From positions 1 through 14,642 of the forward strand of contig JACQKO010000028.1 in the NCBI GenBank assembly GCA_016204525.1: a stretch of DNA of 14,642 nt, given 5' to 3'. The translations under genes and the position numbers were made by a program. The notes under the pieces are model-generated. The model did not search any database and was not told the DNA's origin. It saw only the letters and a list, made by a program, of their open reading frames with translations. Each line of letters begins with the position of its first letter. Within the stretch, counting starts at the first letter, position 1. Shown here one piece after another: positions 1 through 5,321 of this stretch. The stretch is from Candidatus Levyibacteriota bacterium (lineage in GTDB: Bacteria; Patescibacteriota; Microgenomatia; Levybacterales; GWA1-39-11).

Positions 1-13
1 ATCATAGTAGTTG

Positions 14-86
14 TGGGCGGTAGAGGACTCGAACCCCTGGCATCTTCGGTGTAAACGAAGCGCTCTACCAACTGAGCTAGGGATCC
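14..86 (-). tRNA. tRNA-Val(UAC)-like gene with mismatched acceptor stem
   Basis: The anticodon arm has a perfect 5-bp stem (CTTCG/CGAAG) and the loop TTTACAC, giving anticodon UAC (Val). The D arm (GCTCAGTTGGTAGAGC) and T arm (AGGGG-TTCGAGT-CCTCT) are normal. The 3' acceptor strand ACCGCCC plus discriminator A is what a tRNA-Val needs, but the 5' strand is GGATCCC instead of the expected GGGCGGT. Only positions 1:72 and 2:71 form Watson-Crick pairs, with one G-U at 4:69; the other four are mismatches. CCA is not encoded. The predicted 5' end lies one base after the encoded CCA of tRNA-Leu(GAG), so both should be on one transcript. The body identity is clear. Whether the gene is functional, a recombinant relic or an assembly error is open. 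Confidence 0.7.
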
Positions 87-87
87 A

Positions 88-173
88 TGGTGCCGGGAAG
101 AGGACTCGAACCTCCACGCCCTTGCGAGCACATGAACCTCAATCATGCTTGTCTACCGTTCCAACATCCCGGC
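88..173 (-). tRNA. tRNA-Leu(GAG)
   Basis: This is a class II cloverleaf. The acceptor GCCGGGA pairs with TCCCGGC, followed by A73 and an encoded CCA (88-90). The D stem is TTG/CAA. The anticodon stem CATGA/TCATG encloses the loop TTGAGGT (anticodon GAG, reading CUC/CUU). The long variable arm is GCTC-GCAA-GGGC, and the T arm is GGAGG-TTCGAGT-CCTCT. Its first 21 nt also encode the last six codons and stop of the upstream endonuclease-like gene. Every stem pairs, so the call is secure. Confidence 0.95.
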
Positions 174-794
174 GTTTCGGTTAATTATACCTAATGCGCG
201 ATCAATTTTAAACCTTTTTCTTAAGAGACAAGGCACATTTTGGTTATGATACATCTTTGCTAGCAATAAAATTGACGCCTTTTTGGCATAAACTAACTGG
301 TAATAAGTAGACCTACCATTATCTTTCATTTGCCCATCGATCCCATAGAGTTCGTAAATCTTACCCCGTATCCAATCTAAATGAGGTAGACTTGCACATG
401 TAAAGCCAGTATATAGCATAAAACTACTTTTCCATCTTTTATCCCAGTATGAATATGTAAATCCGTCTCCATCCAAATGTCCTCTTAGGAAATCAGCAAA
501 ATACTTGTTTGGAATTGTTAATACGCCTAAAGTTTTAGTTTTATGTGGCGTTAAACCAATACTTAATAAAAATCTATATAGCTTTACATCTCCAAACTGA
601 ATTTGATAATACCTGCCATTTGGATTATAAGAGCTTTTCTTTTCTCCTATTTTGTTTTTAAGATTCAATATGCTCGCAAATGTTTTTAGTTGTTCTGTGT
701 CTTTGGATGTTAAATTGATATGCCTCCCGTCAATCGAAAGACTTCCATCTGTAGTTATTAAACCGACTGCGTATGCAAAATTAGAATTCCACAT
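153..794 (-). CDS. LAGLIDADG homing endonuclease-like protein
   Basis: This is a 213-aa protein with two LAGLIDADG-type motifs: AYAVGLITTDGSLS at about residues 7-20 (candidate metal ligand D16) and DFLRGHLDGDGFTY at about 101-114 (D108/D110). Each is followed by a mixed alpha/beta, Lys/Tyr-rich stretch, as expected for a single-chain two-motif enzyme that cleaves DNA sites and spreads its own gene. It is not inside a recognisable intron. It is free-standing, has its own extended -10 box exactly 6 nt before the ATG, and ends inside tRNA-Leu(GAG): residues 208-213 and the stop codon are the first 21 nt of that tRNA. It may have arrived by homing next to the tRNA, or it may be a domesticated DNA-binding protein. 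The family call is good; the target site and activity are unknown. Confidence 0.8.
   Translation of the reverse strand: MWNSNFAYAVGLITTDGSLSIDGRHINLTSKDTEQLKTFASILNLKNKIGEKKSSYNPNGRYYQIQFGDVKLYRFLLSIGLTPHKTKTLGVLTIPNKYFADFLRGHLDGDGFTYSYWDKRWKSSFMLYTGFTCASLPHLDWIRGKIYELYGIDGQMKDNGRSTYYQLVYAKKASILLLAKMYHNQNVPCLLRKRFKIDRALGIINRNAGMLER
184..212 (-). promoter_or_regulatory. sigma70-type promoter of tRNA-Leu(GAG)
   Basis: Reading the minus strand, TTTAAA (207-212), a 17-nt spacer and TATAAT (184-189) end 10 nt before the tRNA 5' end. The promoter lies inside the 3' coding part of the endonuclease-like gene, so the tRNA can be transcribed independently of that gene. Confidence 0.6.
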
Positions 795-800
795 CGTTCT

Positions 801-809
801 ATTGTAACA
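801..809 (-). promoter_or_regulatory. Extended -10 promoter of the endonuclease-like gene
   Basis: On the minus strand, TGT-TACAAT (the hexamer is 801-806) is followed by 6 nt and then the ATG. This places the predicted transcription start on the A of the start codon, so the mRNA would be leaderless. I see no convincing -35 box. Confidence 0.55.
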
Positions 810-838
810 TACTCAAGTCTATAGCGTATACCACTTTA

Positions 839-867
839 TTACAATCTACCCACATTTATTATATAAT
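839..867 (+). promoter_or_regulatory. Promoter of the terC-like gene
   Basis: A perfect TATAAT at 862-867 lies 8 nt before the ATG. A weak -35 candidate TTACAA at 839-844 is at 17-bp spacing. There is no Shine-Dalgarno sequence, and the predicted transcript is leaderless or has a 1-2 nt leader. Confidence 0.6.
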
Positions 868-875
868 CATTATTT

Positions 876-1826
876 ATGGAGATAGGATTTATATTACTCA
901 CTGTTCTTGGATTAACATTATTCGAAATTATAACTTCAGTAGACAATGCTGTCATTAATGCGGAAGTCCTCTCCACCATGGGAAAGAAGGCCAGACGCTT
1001 CTTTCTCTTGTGGGGAATATTGTTCGCAGTTTTTATTATTCGGGGCCTTCTCCCACTTATGATTGTATTTGCTTCTAACCCGTCCTTGGGGATAATTGGA
1101 GCGCTCACTGCCACTTTCTCAGGCGATCCAAATGTTCACGCCGCAATTGAAGCATCTTCGCCAATTCTACTTGTTGGCGGGGGAGTTTTTATGGTGTTTC
1201 TTTTTTTCAATTGGTTATTCCTTGAACCTAAAAGCTATGGACTCCGTGGCGAGAAATTTTTCCACGAACAAGGAGCATGGTTTTTTGCGATAGTTTCAAT
1301 TCTTCTCTCGGTCATTGTTTGGTTCGCTCTTGGCCGCAATCCAATCATGGCATTCGGTGCAGTTTTAGGCTCGACAGCCTTCTTTATTGTTCATGGATTC
1401 CGAAACTATGCTGAACAGCAGGAGAAAAAACTAATATCAGGAGGCATGTCTGATATGTCAAAAATCGCATATCTCGAGGTTTTGGATTCAACTTTTTCTA
1501 TAGATGGAGTAATCGGGGCATTCGCATTCACCTTATCAGTCCCGATAATCTTGCTGGGCAATGGACTTGGAGCCGTATTCTTACGTCAATTAACGGTTTC
1601 AAACATTGAAAGAATTAAGAAATATAAGTACCTTAAGAATGGAGCAATGTATTCAATTTTATTTTTAGGGACGATAATGATACTGGATAGCTTTGGATAT
1701 CATATACCTCCCTACGTTACTCCAATTATTACATTTGGAACAGTAGGCTACTTCTTTTATAAATCCCGAATCGAAATCCGTGACATAGAACGCGCCCTCG
1801 AACCAAAACTCACCCTAAAGTCTTAA
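876..1826 (+). CDS. TerC/DUF475-family integral membrane protein
   Basis: This 316-aa, very hydrophobic protein has about eight predicted membrane segments. Two acidic family motifs lie in membrane helices: FEIITSVDNAVINAEVL near residues 16-32 (D23) and LDSTFSIDGVIGAFAF near 200-215. They correspond to the paired Asp-containing motifs of TerC-like transporters and best match the DUF475 branch. Characterised TerC relatives take part in metal-ion (Mn2+) efflux or loading of exported enzymes; substrate specificity here is inferred only. The gene stands alone: the endonuclease-like gene diverges upstream and a tRNA pair lies on the other strand downstream. The start is supported by the -10 box 8 nt upstream and by the helix that begins directly at the N terminus. 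Confidence 0.85.
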   Translation: MEIGFILLTVLGLTLFEIITSVDNAVINAEVLSTMGKKARRFFLLWGILFAVFIIRGLLPLMIVFASNPSLGIIGALTATFSGDPNVHAAIEASSPILLVGGGVFMVFLFFNWLFLEPKSYGLRGEKFFHEQGAWFFAIVSILLSVIVWFALGRNPIMAFGAVLGSTAFFIVHGFRNYAEQQEKKLISGGMSDMSKIAYLEVLDSTFSIDGVIGAFAFTLSVPIILLGNGLGAVFLRQLTVSNIERIKKYKYLKNGAMYSILFLGTIMILDSFGYHIPPYVTPIITFGTVGYFFYKSRIEIRDIERALEPKLTLKS

Positions 1827-1839
1827 ATTCTGGCATGGG

Positions 1840-1935
1840 TGCCGGAGAGAGGAATCGAACCCCGCACAAACCTTTCCATTCCCGAAGCTTACAGCTTCGC
1901 GTCATGGTGGCGGTTATGCGGGGCAAGCCTCCAGG
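1840..1935 (-). pseudogene. tRNA-Tyr(GUA)-like relic, quasi-palindromic
   Basis: The 3' half looks like tRNA-Tyr. It has the anticodon stem CGAAG/CTTCG with loop CTGTAAG (anticodon GUA, U33, A37), a long variable region, a T-loop TTCGATT and the 3' acceptor strand CTCCGGC plus A. The 5' half is wrong. There are about 36 nt instead of about 26 before the anticodon stem, no GG of a D-loop and no D stem. It instead carries CCCCGCATAACC, which is complementary to GGTTTGTGCGGGG of the variable/T region, and CTGGAG, which pairs with CTCCGG. The predicted fold is therefore a rod rather than a cloverleaf. CCA is not encoded. It starts two bases after tRNA-Leu(CAG). It could be a degenerate copy, a template-switch product, a misassembly or an unusual structured RNA. 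Confidence 0.5.
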
Positions 1936-1937
1936 AG

Positions 1938-2020
1938 TGCTCGAGGGGAGAGTCGAACTCCCACGATCTTACGATCACTGGCTTCTGAAACCAGCTCGTC
2001 TACCATTCCGCCACCCGAGC
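1938..2020 (-). tRNA. tRNA-Leu(CAG)
   Basis: The acceptor GCTCGGG pairs with CTCGAGC (one G-U pair), with A73 and no encoded CCA. The anticodon stem CTGGT/GCCAG encloses the loop TTCAGAA (anticodon CAG). The variable arm is GATC-GTAA-GATC and the T arm is GGGAG-TTCGACT-CTCCC. All class II tRNA-Leu elements are present. It is transcribed leftward from the divergent promoter at 2029-2057. Confidence 0.93.
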
Positions 2021-2028
2021 GTGTTCAT

Positions 2029-2057
2029 ATTTTACCTTGATCGGCGCGGGTTGACAA
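2029..2057 (-). promoter_or_regulatory. Promoter of tRNA-Leu(CAG)
   Basis: On the minus strand, TTGTCA (2052-2057), a 17-nt spacer and TAAAAT (2029-2034) end 8 nt before the tRNA 5' end. The -35 box occupies almost the same bases as the -35 box of the opposite promoter. Confidence 0.65.
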
Positions 2058-2078
2058 GGTTTGCTAAATATGTAATTA
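2051..2078 (+). promoter_or_regulatory. Promoter of the first lytic-transglycosylase-like gene
   Basis: A consensus TTGACA at 2051-2056, a 16-nt spacer and TAATTA at 2073-2078 (weak -10) are followed by 7 nt and the ATG at 2086. This again predicts a leaderless transcript. The -35 box overlaps that of the divergent tRNA promoter. Confidence 0.5.
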
Positions 2079-2085
2079 TTAGTTA

Positions 2086-2673
2086 ATGCGGCGGCTCTTC
2101 CTGCTCGGAGTCTATTTCACAATGACTCCATTGTTCATTTTTTCTCTGATTTTTTATCAGCTCTTCCTTCTTCACCAGCATAGTAATGTTTCAGGAAAAG
2201 TTCTTGGCGCATCCACTCAAAAGGTGGACTATCAGGCAATTCCAGAAAGAAGCTCGACAACTGAGATTATGTTCACTGCAAGTGAAGCAAGGGTAGATGT
2301 ACTTAAACAATTTCTTGCAAGATATGAATCTCCGCTCCAGGATTATTCCGAATATATAGTTGAGGTTTCAGACAAATACAATCTTGACTATAGACTTCTG
2401 CCTGCAATAGCCATGCAAGAAAGCACGCTCTGTAAAAAAGCACCGGCAGGCTCATATAATTGTTGGGGATTTGGAATATATGGCGGAAAAGTAACCCGCT
2501 TCGAGAGCTTTGATCAGGCTATTGAAGCCATTGCAAGAACCTTATCGCAAAATTACCACGCTCAAGGCTTAATTGAGCCTGTTGATATCATGTCCCGCTA
2601 CACGCCCTCAAATACAGGGGAGTGGGCAGAGAATGTCTCCTACGTAATGGATCGCATTTCAGCCTCACTTTAG
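2086..2673 (+). CDS. Membrane-anchored lysozyme/lytic-transglycosylase-like protein
   Basis: This 195-aa protein has an N-terminal hydrophobic segment (about residues 4-30) that acts as a signal anchor, a short linker, and a compact C-terminal domain (about 68-195). The core reads LLPAIAMQESTLCKKAP (residues 104-120), with E112 in the place of the catalytic Glu of lysozyme-fold transglycosylases, then NCWGFGIYGGKVTRFESFDQ. C116 and C126 could form a disulfide. The likely role is remodelling peptidoglycan outside the membrane; this is inferred from the fold pattern, and no substrate can be read off. The next gene is a paralogue with the same LLP-I-A---EST core, so the two form a tandem duplicate pair. 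The N-terminal start is supported by the leaderless-type promoter. Confidence 0.7.
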   Translation: MRRLFLLGVYFTMTPLFIFSLIFYQLFLLHQHSNVSGKVLGASTQKVDYQAIPERSSTTEIMFTASEARVDVLKQFLARYESPLQDYSEYIVEVSDKYNLDYRLLPAIAMQESTLCKKAPAGSYNCWGFGIYGGKVTRFESFDQAIEAIARTLSQNYHAQGLIEPVDIMSRYTPSNTGEWAENVSYVMDRISASL

Positions 2674-2714
2674 ACTAGCTTCGCATCAGCCTCAGAAAGA
2701 CCTGTAATAAAGAC

Positions 2715-2743
2715 TTGACAAAACCTATAGTTTTTGCTACAAT
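2715..2743 (+). promoter_or_regulatory. Strong sigma70 promoter directly ahead of a terminator
   Basis: TTGACA (2715-2720), a 17-nt spacer and TACAAT (2738-2743) with an extended -10 TGC. The predicted start is at about 2750. The first 35-40 nt of RNA form the intrinsic terminator listed next. It may serve the gene at 2943 through an attenuated leader of about 190 nt, or it may make only a tiny RNA. Confidence 0.75.
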
Positions 2744-2752
2744 ACACACTAG

Positions 2753-2789
2753 ATCCTAAGGTAGCCCAAAACTACTTTAGGATTTTTTT
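2753..2789 (+). terminator. Intrinsic terminator (possible attenuator)
   Basis: A 12-bp stem, ATCCTAAGGTAG (2753-2764) with CTACTTTAGGAT (2772-2783) including one G-U, encloses a 7-nt loop and is followed by an uninterrupted T tract. It can end transcripts of the 2086-2673 gene. Because a strong promoter starts just upstream, it can also attenuate transcription toward the gene at 2943. Confidence 0.8.
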
Positions 2790-2813
2790 GGGCCAAAGGC
2801 CCAAAAAAATCCT
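2779..2813. repeat. Perfect 16-bp palindrome overlapping the terminator
   Basis: AGGATTTTTTTGGGCC (2779-2794) and GGCCCAAAAAAATCCT (2798-2813) are exact inverted repeats around AAA. It shares AGGAT and the whole T tract with the upstream terminator stem, so in RNA the two hairpins are mutually exclusive at the base of the first stem. This could act as an antiterminator. Confidence 0.8.
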
Positions 2814-2847
2814 GAGCGAGCCCGACATCTCGGGCGAGTCGAAGGAT
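2811..2847. repeat. REP-like palindrome (CCTGAG...CGAAGG type)
   Basis: The outer ends are CCTGAGCGAG and GAGTCGAAGG. The inside is a perfect 6-bp hairpin, GCCCGA-CATC-TCGGGC. The ends resemble those of the element at 5295-5321 (CCTGAG and CGAAGG). It looks like a dispersed intergenic element into which a small hairpin was added. Confidence 0.5.
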
Positions 2848-2869
2848 ATCCTCAAGAATTTCTCCCCAT

Positions 2870-2937
2870 GTTTTATTAATCACCAAGCTTCTCATAGAGG
2901 AGTTTGCACAATTAATAAAACTCCCGCCAGATGCGGG
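2870..2937. repeat. 11-bp inverted repeat and small hairpin before the second lytic gene
   Basis: GTTTTATTAAT (2870-2880) and ATTAATAAAAC (2911-2921) are exact inverted repeats 30 nt apart. They are followed by CCCGC-CAGAT-GCGGG (2923-2937), which ends 5 nt before the ATG at 2943. They could be operator half-sites or a folded 5' UTR. No promoter is visible within this stretch. Confidence 0.5.
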
Positions 2938-2942
2938 TAAAT

Positions 2943-3488
2943 ATGAAAAAACTTATTACATTTACTACTTTATTTTTTGCCGCGATTTTCTTCGCGCAAG
3001 ATGCCTATGCTGATGAAGTTAGGTCTTCTTCCGCAAAACTTGCTCCTGTGGTTAATGTACAAAAAGACTACGCTCTTGATACCAGAACTAGGGCTGTTAG
3101 AAATATCTTCAAAAAGTATAATTCACCCCTTATTGATCAAGCGGCGATCTTTGTTAAATATGCTGACGAATATGGGGTAGACTGGAAACTTCTTCCTTCG
3201 ATTGCAGGTTTAGAATCGACTTTCGGAAGATTCCTCATGCCCGGTTCTTACAACGCCTATGGATGGGGTGGCGGACGCATATATTTTGAGTCTTGGGAAG
3301 ACGGAATTAAGGTAATTAATAAGGCTCTTCGCGAGAACTATATTGATCGTGGCGCAACCGACGTCTGGTCAATCGGCCCAATTTACGCCGAATCCCCCAC
3401 ATGGTCCGTCCGCGTCAACAATTTTATGAACCAATTCGGCCAGGAATATAGAAAGCTTACCGTGTTCTCAATGCTACCAAATATCTAA
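2943..3488 (+). CDS. Secreted lysozyme/lytic-transglycosylase-like protein
   Basis: This 181-aa protein begins at ATG 2943. That start gives a clean signal peptide (MKKLITFTTLFFAAIFFAQ, likely cut after AYA at residue 23); an in-frame ATG 12 nt upstream sits inside a hairpin and would put extra charged residues first. The mature part has a helical region and the core LLPSIAGLESTFGRFLMPGS (residues 83-102), with E91 aligned to the Glu of the neighbouring paralogue, then YNAYGWGGGRIYFESWEDG. Loss of the two cysteines of the first copy and a 2-residue gap show the copies have diverged. The likely role is in the cell envelope, cutting or binding peptidoglycan; function is inferred. No leaderless-type -10 is present, so transcription probably comes from the attenuated promoter at 2715. 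Confidence 0.7.
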   Translation: MKKLITFTTLFFAAIFFAQDAYADEVRSSSAKLAPVVNVQKDYALDTRTRAVRNIFKKYNSPLIDQAAIFVKYADEYGVDWKLLPSIAGLESTFGRFLMPGSYNAYGWGGGRIYFESWEDGIKVINKALRENYIDRGATDVWSIGPIYAESPTWSVRVNNFMNQFGQEYRKLTVFSMLPNI

Positions 3489-3513
3489 GTACGACTTTCG
3501 GCCTCAAAAATTG

Positions 3514-3519
3514 TATAAT
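3514..3519 (+). promoter_or_regulatory. -10 box of tRNA-Leu(UAG)
   Basis: A perfect TATAAT lies 11 nt before the tRNA 5' end and is preceded by TG without the usual intervening base. I see no good -35 box. Confidence 0.5.
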
Positions 3520-3530
3520 AATTGAGCTTT

Positions 3531-3613
3531 GCCGAAGTGGCGAAATGGTATACGCGCATGGTTTAGGACCATGTGACCGCAAGGTCGTGGGGGTTCGAGT
3601 CCTCTCTTCGGCA
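3531..3613 (+). tRNA. tRNA-Leu(UAG)
   Basis: The acceptor GCCGAAG pairs with CTTCGGC, with A73 and no encoded CCA. The anticodon stem CATGG/CCATG encloses the loop TTTAGGA (anticodon UAG). The variable arm is GACC-GCAA-GGTC and the T loop is TTCGAGT. With the GAG and CAG genes above, the window holds three different CUN-leucine isoacceptors. Confidence 0.95.
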
Positions 3614-3619
3614 CAACAA

Positions 3620-3647
3620 TTGAAACGTATAGAAAATCCGCTATAAT
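3620..3647 (+). promoter_or_regulatory. Promoter of the trigger factor gene
   Basis: TTGAAA (3620-3625), a 16-nt spacer and TATAAT (3642-3647) are followed by 8 nt and the ATG. No Shine-Dalgarno sequence is present and none would fit, so a leaderless or near-leaderless mRNA is predicted. Confidence 0.7.
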
Positions 3648-3655
3648 TACAACCT

Positions 3656-4528
3656 ATGGCAAAAAATTCGAAACAAAACCAAACAGCCCAAAGATATAAA
3701 TTAGACAAAAAACCTGATGGCACCATTACAATTAAGATTGTTGTACCGGCATCTGACGTTGAAAAGGTTCGAAAGGAAATAGTTGATGAACTCGTTAAAC
3801 AGACTGAGCTCCCAGGTTTTCGAAAGGGTGCTGCGCCAAGAAAGCTAGCAGAAGAAAAACTTAACCACGAAACAATTCGGGAAGAGGTTTTAAAGAAAGT
3901 GCTTACGGATGAATATGTTGCGGCAGTAAAGGATTCGAATATAAATCCAATCATAAACCCTAGAATCCACATCGAGCAATTCGCCGAGGGTACGGATTTA
4001 ACTTTCGAAGCAGAAACCTGCGAGACTCCGGAATTAAATCTTAAGAACTTTAAAGATGAGGTCAAAAAAGTAAAACCAGCGCCCAAAATTATAGTCCCGG
4101 GCCAGCCTGACCCGAAGGACGAACCAAACAAAAAGCTCGATGAAATTCTCAATGCTATATTAAATACTGTCGAAATTAAAATTCCAAAGATTTTGATAGA
4201 TCAAGAAACAAACAGGCTTCTCTCACAACTTGTGGACGAAATAAAAAGACTTGGCGTTTCTCTCGATCAGTACCTTTCATCACGAGGAAAAACCGAGGTG
4301 GAACTTCGAAACGAATATGAGACGCGGGCAGAAAAGGACTTAAAGCTTGAATTTTTGCTCAGAAAAATTGCAGACGAGGAGAAAATTACGGTGGAGCAAA
4401 AAGATATCGAACAGGCCCTAAGTGCTATAAAAGATGAAACGGAACGAAAAAAAGTGAGTGAGAATCCATATTTAGTTGCCGCCATTATCCGCCAGCAAAA
4501 AACCCTCGAATACTTATCGCAACTTTAG
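3656..4528 (+). CDS. tig: Trigger factor lacking the PPIase domain
   Basis: This 290-aa ribosome-associated chaperone would bind near the exit tunnel and shield nascent chains. The N-terminal ribosome-binding domain (about residues 13-130) carries the signature PGFRKGAAP at 53-61, close to the GFRxGxxP loop that docks on uL23/uL29. The C-terminal all-helical substrate-binding domain runs from about 160 to 290. Between them, where typical 430-450-residue trigger factors carry an FKBP-type prolyl isomerase domain, there is only a Lys/Pro-rich linker (about 137-160). The protein is therefore PPIase-less by architecture. The start is fixed by the promoter 8 nt upstream. It lies directly after tRNA-Leu(UAG) and before the DUF5660-like gene, which has its own promoter. 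Confidence 0.9.
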   Translation: MAKNSKQNQTAQRYKLDKKPDGTITIKIVVPASDVEKVRKEIVDELVKQTELPGFRKGAAPRKLAEEKLNHETIREEVLKKVLTDEYVAAVKDSNINPIINPRIHIEQFAEGTDLTFEAETCETPELNLKNFKDEVKKVKPAPKIIVPGQPDPKDEPNKKLDEILNAILNTVEIKIPKILIDQETNRLLSQLVDEIKRLGVSLDQYLSSRGKTEVELRNEYETRAEKDLKLEFLLRKIADEEKITVEQKDIEQALSAIKDETERKKVSENPYLVAAIIRQQKTLEYLSQL

Positions 4529-4535
4529 AGATTTA

Positions 4536-4544
4536 TGGTATAAT
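4536..4544 (+). promoter_or_regulatory. Extended -10 promoter of the DUF5660-like gene
   Basis: TGG-TATAAT with the hexamer at 4539-4544. Exactly 6 nt separate it from the ATG at 4551, so the A of ATG is the predicted transcription start. This decides the start over an upstream in-frame ATG at 4476. Confidence 0.7.
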
Positions 4545-4550
4545 ACGGAC

Positions 4551-5204
4551 ATGAAACCCAAAACCAAAAAGCAACAGATATTTGAGGAATCGGTTGAATC
4601 AAAACCGAGAAGTAAAGTGATAGAGCCTACGAATATTACCGATGAGGCTAAAATTGCAATTAAAGACGCGTGGAATCAAACGCTTTCGGGAACAGTAGAA
4701 AGTGTCTCCGAACAGTTATTGGGTATATCTTCACAAAACGAACAACAGTTATTCGAAGGCCAGGAATTAGTTCTTGATGCCAAAAAAAGCCAGGAGAGAA
4801 TTCAGACTACAGCTGAACACTTGGAGTATGTGAGGCGTGACGTACAAAACGTTGAAAGAACTTCAAGCTCTGAGGCAAGAACTGAACTTGAAGTTAGGCG
4901 GGGAGTAGAACAAATACAAAGAGAGATTAAAAAGCTCATAAGTACATCAAAAATTGTCGAGCGGACTGTTAAGGATGCAACGGCAGAAAAAGCTCCGGTT
5001 AAACCCGGAAAGTATCATTTGTCATTTTTCGAATTCGTTTTGAGTGTAATTCGCGATGCAACTCGAAAGCTTGAGGATACAGTACATTTTGGCGCAGTAT
5101 TCACAAGCAAAAAACAACAGTCGAAATATTGGAACTCTTACAAAAAACACGGCACCCAGTTCGGCCTCTCAGGCGAGCGAACTACGGCTACCCAAACCGG
5201 ATAA
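4551..5204 (+). CDS. DUF5660-like coiled-coil protein of CPR bacteria
   Basis: This 217-aa hydrophilic protein has a Lys-rich N terminus, a long Glu/Gln/Arg-rich predicted coiled coil (about residues 55-140), a short Pro/Lys linker and a conserved-looking C-terminal block. That block begins KPGKYHLSFFEFVLSVIRD and ends GTQFGLSGERTTATQTG. It resembles what I recall of the DUF5660 family, which is largely confined to Patescibacteria; no function is known. No signal peptide or membrane segment is visible, so it is probably cytoplasmic. The start at 4551 is chosen because a TATAAT lies 6 nt upstream and the earlier in-frame ATG overlaps the trigger factor gene. Confidence 0.65.
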   Translation: MKPKTKKQQIFEESVESKPRSKVIEPTNITDEAKIAIKDAWNQTLSGTVESVSEQLLGISSQNEQQLFEGQELVLDAKKSQERIQTTAEHLEYVRRDVQNVERTSSSEARTELEVRRGVEQIQREIKKLISTSKIVERTVKDATAEKAPVKPGKYHLSFFEFVLSVIRDATRKLEDTVHFGAVFTSKKQQSKYWNSYKKHGTQFGLSGERTTATQTG

Positions 5205-5238
5205 CCTTTTTCCTTTATCAACTTTAACGACCGTATTA

Positions 5239-5267
5239 TTTACAATCGGGGTTGAGCCTGATAAAAT
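5239..5267 (+). promoter_or_regulatory. Promoter of tRNA-Val(GAC)
   Basis: TTTACA (5239-5244), a 17-nt spacer and TAAAAT (5262-5267) with an extended -10 TGA. The predicted start at about 5274 gives a leader of about 44 nt that contains the REP-like hairpin before the tRNA. Confidence 0.65.
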
Positions 5268-5294
5268 TATGTCGAACGCATCCAAGATGGGCTT

Positions 5295-5321
5295 GCCCTG
5301 AGGAGCGTAGCGACGAAGGGC
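5295..5321. repeat. REP-like palindrome abutting tRNA-Val(GAC)
   Basis: GCCCT (5295-5299) and AGGGC (5317-5321) flank GAGGAGCGTAGCGACGA. The whole is of the CCCTGAG...CGAAGGG type seen between genes in many bacteria. Its last four bases are the first four of the tRNA. It shares end motifs with the element at 2811-2847. Confidence 0.55.

Noticed and set aside
81..90. CCATGGATCC (NcoI/BamHI-like) as vector contamination
   Set aside because: Half of it is the encoded CCA of tRNA-Leu; the flanks are natural tRNA sequence. It remains worth keeping in mind for the tRNA-Val defect.
1835..2086. Rightward 83-codon ORF across the tRNA-Leu(CAG)/tRNA-Tyr-like pair
   Set aside because: Its sequence (GERNRTP..., EGRVELPRS) is the antisense translation of tRNA genes, a common false protein.
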